A DNA stretch of 6,394 bases from Candidatus Omnitrophota bacterium (GCA_018818505.1 JAHIRR010000028.1:1-6394); one strand, 5' to 3'; counted from the stretch's first letter, positions 1 through 5,585 are shown. Notes: a model not told the origin generated them from the sequence alone. Numbers and translations: made by a program.

Positions 1-1
1 C

Positions 2-358
2 AAAGGTTTTACGCTGGTAGAGGTCTTGATAGTCGTTATCATCATAGGTATTCTCGCAGCTATAGGTATACCACAGTTTGCGTCTGCCATTGAGAAGGCA
101 AGGGGTGGCGAGGCAAGGGCAGGCCTGGGCCATATACAGACATCAGAAAAAATATATTATGCAGAGAATGATGCTTATACTCAGAGCACAGCTGATTTGG
201 ACTTAACTTTAACTACTGAATACTGGTCTTTCGCAATAGATACTCCTTCAGGAGGATACACAGCAACAGCCACAAGAACAGGTGGTGGGCCCCGTGCAGG
301 TCAGACATTGATCATGGATCAGGATGGGACAATGACCGGCAACTGGGAATTTAGATAG
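2..358 (+). CDS. type IV pilin-like protein, 5' end cut by window edge
   Basis: The reading frame is open from the window edge and begins in the class III leader: Lys-Gly followed by FTLVEVLIVVIIIGILAA. The prepilin peptidase would cut after the Gly, with Phe at +1 and the conserved Glu at +5, so only a short leader and the start codon are missing. A TTG at 26 lies inside the hydrophobic helix and cannot be the start. The N-terminal helix continues into an amphipathic part (IEKARGGEARAGL). A short globular domain of beta-strand-like segments follows, ending near MDQDGT and NWEFR. No cysteine is present, so the disulfide loop of classical Neisseria and Pseudomonas pilins is absent. The protein would be a major or minor pilin or a GspG-like pseudopilin; the sequence alone does not decide. 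It heads a row of five prepilin genes. Confidence 0.88.
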   Translation, partial: KGFTLVEVLIVVIIIGILAAIGIPQFASAIEKARGGEARAGLGHIQTSEKIYYAENDAYTQSTADLDLTLTTEYWSFAIDTPSGGYTATATRTGGGPRAGQTLIMDQDGTMTGNWEFR

Positions 359-385
359 TAATTTATTATATGGAATTTCAAAGCT

Positions 386-415
386 TGATACTCGATGCTG
401 GATACTATATACTCG
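386..415. repeat. degenerate heptamer repeat array in the pilin spacer
   Basis: Four consecutive 7-nt units are visible from 387: GATACTC, GATGCTG, GATACTA and TATACTC, followed by G. The array lies in the 132-nt noncoding spacer between the first two pilin genes. Short degenerate heptamer arrays of this kind are known as intergenic repeats in some bacteria, for example the STRR repeats of cyanobacteria. Whether this one is repeated elsewhere in the genome cannot be seen here. A different heptamer array lies inside mtaB. Confidence 0.5.
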
Positions 416-438
416 TAAAAGCAATAACGAGCATCGAG
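391..438. repeat. inverted repeat upstream of the second pilin
   Basis: CTCGATGCT (391-399) is perfectly complementary to AGCATCGAG (430-438), giving a 9-bp stem. An inner CTCGT (412-416) can instead pair with ACGAG (427-431), and the two pairings compete for 430-431. The stem has no following T-run, so it is not a canonical intrinsic terminator. It could attenuate transcription, stabilise an mRNA end between pilin cistrons, or simply be the end of a repeat sequence. The rest of the spacer (439-480) shows nothing I recognise. Confidence 0.4.
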
Positions 439-490
439 ACAGGTTTCCGAGCCGAAGGCGAGGGCTAACTTGAAATAACAGGAGGCGGCG

Positions 491-898
491 ATGAAAGAAA
501 GAGGTTTTACCCTTCTAGAGGTTCTTATTGTCGTTATCATCATAGGTATACTTGCTTCAATTGCCTTGCCGCAGTATATAAACACTCTTGAGAAGGCAAG
601 ATCAGCTGAAGCGTTAACTGGGCTAGGGTCTCTTAGAAGCTCTATGGACCGATATTGGTATGATCAAATGGCTACATCGGGATATACACAGTTAAGCGGC
701 GCTGCCTGGGTAGATAGTTTAGATGTGGAGGTTGATGATACGACGTGGACTTATACTGTAACTGATACCGGCAATACAACCGCTAGAAACTATATTATAC
801 GCGCAGAAAAAGATTCTACGCTTTGGATCGAGATAGATGAAGAGGGAAACACTGCCAAGTCTACGAAGCTGGGAGGGGTTGGCGTTGTGTTGCCATAG
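491..898 (+). CDS. type IV pilin-like protein (second of the row)
   Basis: This 135-residue prepilin has a five-residue leader (MKERG), a cut site before Phe, Glu at mature +5 (FTLLE), and a hydrophobic helix to about residue 27 ending in ALPQY. The start is well supported by GGAGG at 481-485, five nt before ATG. After the helix comes the amphipathic part (NTLEKARSAEALTGL) and a small globular domain with a WTYTVTDTG strand and IEIDEEGN near the end. There is no cysteine. It is clearly a paralogue of the first pilin, sharing a 20-nt identical stretch of DNA within the helix-coding part. It should be inserted in the inner membrane, processed by a PilD-like peptidase and assembled into a pilus or pseudopilus. 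Major and minor roles cannot be separated from sequence alone. Confidence 0.9.
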   Translation: MKERGFTLLEVLIVVIIIGILASIALPQYINTLEKARSAEALTGLGSLRSSMDRYWYDQMATSGYTQLSGAAWVDSLDVEVDDTTWTYTVTDTGNTTARNYIIRAEKDSTLWIEIDEEGNTAKSTKLGGVGVVLP

Positions 899-929
899 TA
901 CAGGTAGTTAGAAAAGAGTCGATGAACAT

Positions 930-1337
930 ATGAAGATCAAGTGGCGCAGGATAGGTTTTACACTTACGGAATTATTGATCGTAGTAATAATAATAGGAGT
1001 GCTGGCGACATTGGCGCTTCCGATGCTTGTCAAGACCCTTGAAAAAGCAAAGGTCGGAGAAGCAATAAGTAATTTAAATCTCATAAGGACCGGACAAAAA
1101 GTCTATTATCTGGAATATGGGGAATTTGCTGATACCATAGATAGATTGAATATAGAAAATCCAAATAGTGCGGCAACTGCATATTTTGATTACACTGTTC
1201 CAGCAGCAAGTAGTTCTGACTTTACTGCAAGGGCTCAAAGAAAGAGCGACGCCCCGTCTCCCTATAGCACATATTATTATGAAATAGATAAGACAGGTAC
1301 AGTTAGTTCCGAGCCATCTCCCGGCAACCCCTTTTAA
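930..1337 (+). CDS. type IV pilin-like protein (third of the row)
   Basis: A 135-residue prepilin with a basic nine-residue leader (MKIKWRRIG), cut before Phe, and Glu at mature +5 (FTLTE). The hydrophobic helix runs through LLIVVIIIGVLATLALP, then an amphipathic helix (LVKTLEKAKVGEAISNL) with the usual QKVYYLEYGEF continuation seen in short pilins. The globular domain includes a YFDYTVPA strand and ends YYYEIDKTGTVSSEPSP. No cysteine is present. The Shine-Dalgarno sequence is weak (only an AAGAG-like run near 914-918). It starts 31 nt after the previous stop, so coupled or reinitiated translation is plausible. The helix codons (GTA ATA ATA ATA) differ from the GTC GTT ATC ATC ATA used by the first two pilins, so this copy is the more diverged one. 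Confidence 0.9.
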   Translation: MKIKWRRIGFTLTELLIVVIIIGVLATLALPMLVKTLEKAKVGEAISNLNLIRTGQKVYYLEYGEFADTIDRLNIENPNSAATAYFDYTVPAASSSDFTARAQRKSDAPSPYSTYYYEIDKTGTVSSEPSPGNPF

Positions 1338-1347
1338 ATAATCAGCG

Positions 1348-1716
1348 ATGAACAGCAAAGGCCTTACCCTTACAGAAATCATAATAGCGGTGCTCATTAT
1401 AGTTATCGCATCAACAGGTTTGCTGGGCGCGTTTTTTGGAGGACAGCAGGTGATGGATCGGTCGCGACGCAGGATGCAGGCATTAAATTTTGCAATAGAG
1501 GCATATGAGAAATTAAGGGCCAGTTATAATTATAATGATTCTGAAGTGTCTGTAGGTGCCCATACAGAGGCAGATATAGGGACTGTACTTAAAGCAGATG
1601 GAGAGCTTGCAAGTGAGGATCTGGACGCGACTCTTACGTATGATGTAACAGAGCCTGCGATTGATGGCTATAAACAGGTGGTTGTAGAGGTTGCCTGGGA
1701 TGAAAGGGAAATCTAA
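1348..1716 (+). CDS. PilV/GspI-like minor prepilin
   Basis: This 122-residue protein has the leader MNSKG, a cut site before Leu rather than Phe, and Glu at mature +5 (LTLTE). Its hydrophobic helix is IIIAVLIIVIASTGLLGAFFGG. Leu at +1 and a basic stretch after the helix (DRSRRRMQALNFAIEAYEKL) resemble the minor pilins PilV and GspI. The C-terminal YKQVVVEVAWDE strand fits that family's typical ending. In known systems such minor pilins prime assembly at the pilus tip together with a PilW/GspJ partner, and the next gene is such a protein. It starts 10 nt after the previous stop with no clear Shine-Dalgarno, suggesting coupled translation. Family placement is by N-terminus, length and position; the globular part alone is not diagnostic. 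Confidence 0.78.
   Translation: MNSKGLTLTEIIIAVLIIVIASTGLLGAFFGGQQVMDRSRRRMQALNFAIEAYEKLRASYNYNDSEVSVGAHTEADIGTVLKADGELASEDLDATLTYDVTEPAIDGYKQVVVEVAWDEREI
1686..1690 (+). promoter_or_regulatory. ribosome binding site fixing the PilW-like start
   Basis: AGAGG lies nine nt before the ATG at 1700, inside the previous gene. It supports ATG 1700 over the TTG at 1691, which would only add three residues ahead of the basic leader. Confidence 0.5.
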
Positions 1717-2272
1717 GAAAAGAGGCCTTACCTTAATAGAGGTCATGCTGTCAATGGCCCTTTTGAGTATTATATTTCTGGCAGTATCTTCTTTGTATGT
1801 TGCCAATCACAGATTTTATCTCGCTGCAAATGACAAGGTGAACATAAACTATGAATTGCAATATGCCTTTCAGCATATCTATGAGAATGTGATTACAGGC
1901 ATAGGCGATAAGAATAACCTTGCCATAGATATACAGCCAGGGAACCTTGAATTTAGTGTTCGGCAAATAGATGATATTGATCCAGACACGCCACCCACGT
2001 ATAGCTACTATGATGATGATTTAGATATAGGTTATAAGATCGACAGTGATGCCAAGACCCTTTTATTTGACAGTGATGCCGACGGCATTTATGAAGAGTC
2101 TTTAGTTCCTACCATTGATATCCTTGGGACTGGCGGGCTATCCAGTTTTACTTTAGAAGATAATGTACTAATAATCAAGCTGACAGGCGAATCCAAGATA
2201 GCCTTGGGAGAGACAAAACAGCGCCTGACTGTGTACTCTGCCTGCTATCCCCGCCTCAACGCATTCCAGTAA
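1700..2272 (+). CDS. PilW/GspJ-like minor prepilin
   Basis: A 190-residue prepilin with leader MKGKSKKRG, cut before Leu, Glu at mature +5 (LTLIE) and a hydrophobic helix to about residue 35. I chose ATG 1700, which overlaps the previous gene by 17 nt in another frame, a sign of translational coupling. The longer globular domain, about 150 residues, and the position after a PilV-like gene fit PilW or GspJ, the minor subunits thought to cap and initiate the pilus. Residues 91-111 are very acidic. DSDADGIYEE at 124-133 looks like an Asp-rich calcium-binding loop (Asp 124, 126, 128; acidic at 132-133). There is a single Cys (182) near the C-terminus. The cluster ends here: a promoter follows immediately, and I see no hairpin terminator. 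Confidence 0.75.
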   Translation: MKGKSKKRGLTLIEVMLSMALLSIIFLAVSSLYVANHRFYLAANDKVNINYELQYAFQHIYENVITGIGDKNNLAIDIQPGNLEFSVRQIDDIDPDTPPTYSYYDDDLDIGYKIDSDAKTLLFDSDADGIYEESLVPTIDILGTGGLSSFTLEDNVLIIKLTGESKIALGETKQRLTVYSACYPRLNAFQ

Positions 2273-2301
2273 TTTACCAAAAGCATTTTTTATGGTATAA
2301 T
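2273..2301 (+). promoter_or_regulatory. sigma70-type promoter for tRNA-Ala and rsmE
   Basis: TTTACC (2273-2278, four of six consensus bases) and a perfect TATAAT (2296-2301) are separated by 17 nt. TG at 2293-2294 makes it an extended -10. The expected start is near 2308, about ten nt before the mature tRNA. The -35 begins directly after the stop codon of the PilW-like gene. Confidence 0.75.
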
Positions 2302-2317
2302 ACGAATAATAAGTAAA

Positions 2318-2390
2318 GGGCTGGTAGTTCAGCTGGGAGAACGCGTCGTTCGCAACGACGAGGTCGCGGGTTCAAATCCCGCCCAGTCCA
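2318..2390 (+). tRNA. tRNA-Ala (anticodon CGC)
   Basis: A complete 73-nt cloverleaf. The acceptor stem is GGGCTGG (2318-2324) with CCAGTCC (2383-2389); the D stem is GTTC/GAAC (2327-2330, 2339-2342). The anticodon stem is CGTCG/CGACG around loop TTCGCAA, with anticodon CGC at 2351-2353. The T stem is GCGGG/CCCGC around TTCAAAT. The third acceptor pair is G:U (2320 with 2387), the alanine identity element, which agrees with the anticodon reading GCG. The discriminator is A2390. The next bases are CCG, so the CCA tail is not encoded and must be added by the CCA-adding enzyme. It lies 16 nt before rsmE and is probably cut from a shared transcript. Confidence 0.96.
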
Positions 2391-2406
2391 CCGTTAGGAG
2401 TAACTT

Positions 2407-3129
2407 ATGCGATTTTATGTATCGCCCGAATCCATATTTCCTGAAAAAGGCTTAATCGAGATAAGGGATAAGTCTGAGATTCATCATATTCGCGATGTGA
2501 TGCGTTTGGGCAATGGTGTAGCTGTAGCTATATTTGATGGGAAGGGTAAAGAGTATATAGGGGGTATAAAGGGCATAGAAAGAGACAGAGTGATTATAGA
2601 GATTAAAGAGACCAAGGCCCTTAGCGCAGATACCAGCATTGATATTACACTTTATCAGGCGATTTCAAAGAAAAACATGGATTTTATAATAGAAAAGGCT
2701 GTTGAATTAGGAGTTACTACGATTGTACCTGTGATCACTGACAGGACAATCCCTCAAATAAAGGATAAAAAGATAGACCGCTGGAAGAGGATTGCCATGG
2801 CAGCGTCCAAACAGTGCGGCAGAATAAGATTGCCAGACATATTGGATGCTATGAGATTCAATGATGCTTTAACAGCGTCGAAGAAAACGGATTTAAAGCT
2901 TTTTGCTGCACTGGATAAGGATGCAACGCCATTAAGTGCAGTATTAAAAGAAGCAAAGCCAAATAGCATAGCTGTATTTATCGGACCAGAAGGCGATTTT
3001 AGCGAACAGGAGATTCACGTGGCAAAGCAAGAGGGTTGCAGGGTTTGCTCTCTTGGGCCATTTGTCTTAAGGGTCGAGACAGCAGCTATCTATATCCTAT
3101 CAGCCTTAGTCTACAAGTATACTGCTTAA
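2407..3129 (+). CDS. rsmE: 16S rRNA (uracil-1498-N3)-methyltransferase
   Basis: RsmE is a SPOUT-class enzyme that uses S-adenosylmethionine to methylate N3 of U1498 in 16S rRNA of the small subunit. The 240 residues match the family length. Residues 23-37 (SEIHHIRDVMRLGNG) are the usual N-terminal PUA-like RNA-binding signature. Residues 83-107 (QAISKKNMDFIIEKAVELGV and following) and 133-139 (ASKQCGR region) are family blocks. FIGPEGDFSEQE (191-202) and SLGPFVLRVETAA (215-227) form the knotted SAM-binding site. AGGAG at 2396-2400 sits six nt before ATG. The gene follows tRNA-Ala by 16 nt and precedes the glycosyltransferase by 11 nt, so all probably share the promoter at 2273-2301. Nothing is truncated or unusual in the protein. 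Confidence 0.95.
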   Translation: MRFYVSPESIFPEKGLIEIRDKSEIHHIRDVMRLGNGVAVAIFDGKGKEYIGGIKGIERDRVIIEIKETKALSADTSIDITLYQAISKKNMDFIIEKAVELGVTTIVPVITDRTIPQIKDKKIDRWKRIAMAASKQCGRIRLPDILDAMRFNDALTASKKTDLKLFAALDKDATPLSAVLKEAKPNSIAVFIGPEGDFSEQEIHVAKQEGCRVCSLGPFVLRVETAAIYILSALVYKYTA

Positions 3130-3140
3130 CACGCGCAGAT

Positions 3141-4130
3141 ATGAAAATCCTGGTAATAAAATTTTCAGCTGCAGGTGATGTTTTAAGGACCACTGCGCTC
3201 TTGCATGGAATTAAAAGAAAATGGCCTGAGTCTGAGGTATGGTGGATCACTTCTCAGGATGCAGTGGATCTATTAAAGGAAAATGATTATATAGATATAT
3301 TGTTGACTTATGGCAGAGACGACATAGATAAGACCGATTTTGATCTATTGATATGTTTAGATAAGGAAAAAGAGAGTATCGAGCTTGCTGTAAGGTTAAA
3401 GGCAGAGAGGAAGATAGGGTTTGGCTGTGATAAGAGCGGAAATCTTTCTATCTTTAACAAAGAAAGCGAATACGCGTATCAGCTGGGTATCTCAGATGAA
3501 TTAAAATTTAAACTCAATAAGAAGACATATCAGGAGATTATATACCAGATGTGCGGGCTGGAATATAGAAACGATAAGTATGTATTAAATCTAAAAGATG
3601 CAGAGCTGACAAAGGCAAGGGATAAATTAGATTCTCTTGGCATAAAGCAGGGAGATTTTGTTGTCGGACTTAATAGTGGAGCAGGCACTAGATTTGCAAA
3701 TAAGATATGGGGATTCCAGGGGCATAAATCTTTAATAGAGGAGATACTTAAAAGAAAAGATGTCAAAGTGCTTTTGTTGGGAGGGAGAAAAGAGAGAGAG
3801 TTGAATCAAAAGCTAAAAAAGGCCTTTGGGGATAGTGTCTATGATAGCGGAGTCAATAATGAACTGAGAGAATTTGCTTCTATAATAGGACATTGCAACG
3901 CAGTAATCTCTGGTGACACGCTCGCCATGCACCTGGCCATAGCATTAGATAAATATGTAATAGCTATTTTTGGCCCCACCTGTAGCCAGGAGATAGAATT
4001 ATATTGCAGGGGCGTAAAGATAGTCTCAGATATAGAGTGTGCCCCATGCTATAAGAAACGCTGCAATAAAAAAGATAACTGCATGTCCAGAATCGGTCTG
4101 GAAGATGTAATTAAGACTTTGGTTCCCTAA
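3141..4130 (+). CDS. glycosyltransferase family 9 (ADP-heptose:LPS heptosyltransferase-like)
   Basis: Family 9 enzymes transfer heptose or a related sugar from a nucleotide donor to lipopolysaccharide core or a similar glycan on the cytoplasmic side of the inner membrane. The 329 residues begin MKILVIKFSAAGDVLRTT, the family's N-terminal strand with its GD. Residues 175-190 (VGLNSGAGTRFANKIW) and 257-280 (SGDTLAMHLAIALDKYVIAI then FGPT) are the donor-site motifs of the C-terminal Rossmann-like domain. The frame is open upstream to 3036, but that part overlaps rsmE and lacks family similarity, so ATG 3141 is the start. No Shine-Dalgarno is clear, so coupling to rsmE 11 nt upstream is likely. 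Four cysteines (300, 303, 308, 314) lie in the tail. The actual sugar and acceptor cannot be read from sequence. Confidence 0.88.
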   Translation: MKILVIKFSAAGDVLRTTALLHGIKRKWPESEVWWITSQDAVDLLKENDYIDILLTYGRDDIDKTDFDLLICLDKEKESIELAVRLKAERKIGFGCDKSGNLSIFNKESEYAYQLGISDELKFKLNKKTYQEIIYQMCGLEYRNDKYVLNLKDAELTKARDKLDSLGIKQGDFVVGLNSGAGTRFANKIWGFQGHKSLIEEILKRKDVKVLLLGGRKERELNQKLKKAFGDSVYDSGVNNELREFASIIGHCNAVISGDTLAMHLAIALDKYVIAIFGPTCSQEIELYCRGVKIVSDIECAPCYKKRCNKKDNCMSRIGLEDVIKTLVP

Positions 4131-4131
4131 G

Positions 4132-5355
4132 ATGACAAAAAAGACTTTTTATATAAAGACGCTAGGTTGCAAGGTCAATCAATATGAATCGCAAGTGATA
4201 CGTGAGAATTTTTTAAAACAGGGCTATGTTGAAGTGGACCATATAGATGAGGCTAATATATGTGTAATTAATAGCTGTACTGTTACGTCTACAAGTGACT
4301 CTAAGTCGCTCAGGCTGATTCATAACGCAGTTAAAAAGGGTAAATGCGTGGTTGCGACAGGCTGTATGGTGGAAGATGAAGATCTGGATCTATCTAAGTT
4401 AAAAGGAGCAAAATTCATCATAAGAAATAAAGATAAATATAAAATACCTCAGATCATAAGTCGAAAACCGAACACCGAAAATCGAAAACCGATCCATGGT
4501 ATTAGCAGCTTAAAAGATCATACCAGGGTTTTCGTGAAGGTGCAGGATGGGTGTGATAATGTTTGTTCGTATTGTAAGGTAAGAGTAGTGCGAGGGCGGT
4601 CCAGGAGCAGGGCTTTTAAAGATGTGCTGGATGAATGCGCCACTATAATCAAGAATGGCACAAAAGAGATAGTGCTTACAGGGATTTGCCTCGGGGCATA
4701 TGGGAGAGATATCTCGACAGATCTATCGACTTTGATCGAGGGCATATGTGGAATAAAAGGGGATTGGCGATTGAGATTAAGTTCAGTAGAGCCAAAAGAC
4801 ATAGGTAAGGATTTATTAAAGCAATTCCAGACTCAAAAAAGGATCTGCAGGCACTTACATCTGCCGTTTCAAAGCGGCGATGATCATGTTTTAAGGAGGA
4901 TGAGCAGGCCATACAAGAGAAGCGATTATCTTGATATTGTGCAAAGAATAAAAGATGATGTGCCTGGCATTGCAATAAGCACTGATATCATGGTGGGTTT
5001 TCCAGGAGAAACTGAGAAGAGATTTGAGAACACAGTAGATTTTCTAAATATTGTCAGGCCTATGCGCACGCACATATTTCCATTTTCAAAAAGACATGGT
5101 ACAAAGGCGTATGACTTTAAGGACACTGTAAATAGCGCTGCAAAGAGAAAGAGAGAAGAGAAGCTGTTGCAACTGGCGCAGGCATTTACGAGCGAATTTA
5201 CCAATAATTTGCGAGATAAAGATGTTGAAGTGCTTGTGGAAGACAAGAGATCCAGAGATGGCAAGCTACAGGGATACACAAGCACCTATATAAAGGTATA
5301 CCTGCCCGGTCCAGACACTCTCAAAGGCCACTTCGTAAAAAGGAAACACTTGTAA
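4132..5355 (+). CDS. mtaB: MiaB-like tRNA t6A37 methylthiotransferase
   Basis: MtaB is a radical-SAM enzyme that adds a methylthio group to t6A at position 37 of tRNAs reading ANN codons. The N-terminal signature TLGCKVNQYESQ (10-21) is the MtaB form, distinct from MiaB (GCQMN) and RimO (GCxKN). Cys 13, 49 and 78 would bind the auxiliary 4Fe-4S cluster. Cys 141, 145 and 148 (CDNVCSYC) bind the radical-SAM cluster. HLHLPFQSG (241-249) and STDIMVGFPGE (283-293) are core barrel motifs, and residues about 364-407 form a TRAM-like RNA-binding end. At 407 residues it is slightly short for the family. ATG comes one nt after the glycosyltransferase stop, so translation is probably coupled. Residues 110-123 (SRKPNTENRKPIHG) are encoded by heptamer repeat DNA in the linker before the radical-SAM domain. 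Confidence 0.93.
   Translation: MTKKTFYIKTLGCKVNQYESQVIRENFLKQGYVEVDHIDEANICVINSCTVTSTSDSKSLRLIHNAVKKGKCVVATGCMVEDEDLDLSKLKGAKFIIRNKDKYKIPQIISRKPNTENRKPIHGISSLKDHTRVFVKVQDGCDNVCSYCKVRVVRGRSRSRAFKDVLDECATIIKNGTKEIVLTGICLGAYGRDISTDLSTLIEGICGIKGDWRLRLSSVEPKDIGKDLLKQFQTQKRICRHLHLPFQSGDDHVLRRMSRPYKRSDYLDIVQRIKDDVPGIAISTDIMVGFPGETEKRFENTVDFLNIVRPMRTHIFPFSKRHGTKAYDFKDTVNSAAKRKREEKLLQLAQAFTSEFTNNLRDKDVEVLVEDKRSRDGKLQGYTSTYIKVYLPGPDTLKGHFVKRKHL
4462..4492. repeat. degenerate heptamer repeat inside mtaB
   Basis: The 31 nt read as CGAAAAC, CGAACAC, CGAAAAT, CGAAAAC and a partial CGA. As a result TCGAAAACCGA occurs twice, at 4461-4471 and 4482-4492, exactly 21 nt apart. Three heptamers equal seven codons, so the frame is kept and the protein repeats RKP at residues 111 and 118. 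It lies between the N-terminal cluster domain and the radical-SAM domain, where a family linker tolerates change. Confidence 0.6.
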
Positions 5356-5392
5356 CACCTCTGCACCACCCAGACCACTGGCTCTCGGGGAC

Positions 5393-5421
5393 GCAAAATT
5401 CCCCCAGCGTGGGAATTTTGC
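5393..5421. repeat. internal hairpin 1 of the palindromic element
   Basis: GCAAAATTCCC (5393-5403) pairs with GGGAATTTTGC (5411-5421), an 11-bp stem with the seven-nt loop CCAGCGT. CCCA/TGGG (5403-5406, 5410-5413) around GCG is a competing top of the stem. No T-run follows. Confidence 0.8.
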
Positions 5422-5440
5422 TCAGCCCCGTGCCTCGCTC

Positions 5441-5485
5441 GCTAAAGTAGACAAAACAGTCACTGACTGTTTTGTCTACTTTAGC
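5441..5485. repeat. internal hairpin 2: perfect 45-nt palindrome
   Basis: Arms 5441-5462 and 5464-5485 are exact reverse complements over 22 nt around a single C at 5463. As RNA or single-stranded DNA it would form about 20 bp with a small loop (CACTG). It is more AT-rich than the outer arms. Confidence 0.9.
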
Positions 5486-5486
5486 A

Positions 5487-5505
5487 CCGTGCCCGTTCGG
5501 CACGG
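5487..5505. repeat. internal hairpin 3 of the palindromic element
   Basis: CCGTGCC (5487-5493) pairs with GGCACGG (5499-5505) around CGTTC. A second CCGTGCC at 5428-5434 could pair with the same GGCACGG and enclose hairpin 2. Confidence 0.75.
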
Positions 5506-5585
5506 CGTATGCCCCGAGAGCCAGTGGTCTGGGTGGTGCAGAAGACCTAATAAACTGTAACGCGACCCTTCAAATATTCTAAAAA

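Larger units (their letters stand above)
5360..5542. repeat. 183-bp multi-branched palindromic element, MITE-like candidate
   Basis: The outer arms 5360-5390 and 5512-5542 are perfectly complementary over 31 bp. Between them lie three hairpins (5393-5421, 5441-5485, 5487-5505), so a single strand could fold as a four-way cloverleaf-like junction. The arms are GC-rich compared with the surrounding genes and no plausible protein is encoded. It begins four nt after the mtaB TAA. Perfect long terminal inverted repeats with no coding sequence suggest a non-autonomous, transposase-mobilised repeat or a REP/BIME-like element. No convincing target duplication is seen: ACCT occurs at 5357-5360 and 5545-5548, but not flush with both ends. 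If transcribed, it could also serve as the 3' end or RNase III substrate of the mtaB operon, although no T-run follows. Structure is certain; its nature is inferred. Confidence 0.8.

Noticed and set aside
1691..1699. TTG start for the PilW-like prepilin
   Set aside because: ATG at 1700 is better placed behind AGAGG and gives a normal basic leader.
2270..2300. Intrinsic terminator after the pilin cluster at the T-run near 2285-2290
   Set aside because: No inverted repeat precedes the T-run, and the region is taken up by the tRNA promoter.
3036..3140. Longer N-terminus for the glycosyltransferase starting at 3036
   Set aside because: The extra 35 residues overlap rsmE's conserved SAM-binding end and are not of the family; MKILVIKFSAAGD at 3141 is the usual N-terminus.
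4518..5285. Three minus-strand open frames opposite mtaB
   Set aside because: They are antisense to a well-conserved gene, overlap each other and have no recognisable protein features.
5321..5503. Minus-strand open frame of 60 codons across the mtaB end and palindrome
   Set aside because: It is made of the palindrome's reverse strand plus the mtaB tail, shows no known motif, and its composition comes from repeat arms.
5360..5542. CRISPR array or integron attC site
   Set aside because: There are no regularly spaced direct repeats, and no attC-like core sites or neighbouring integrase; the repeats are inverted and perfect.
5357..5548. ACCT as a target-site duplication of the palindromic element
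   Set aside because: The left copy ends at the arm boundary but the right copy lies a few nt beyond it; a 4-nt match at that offset is expected by chance.
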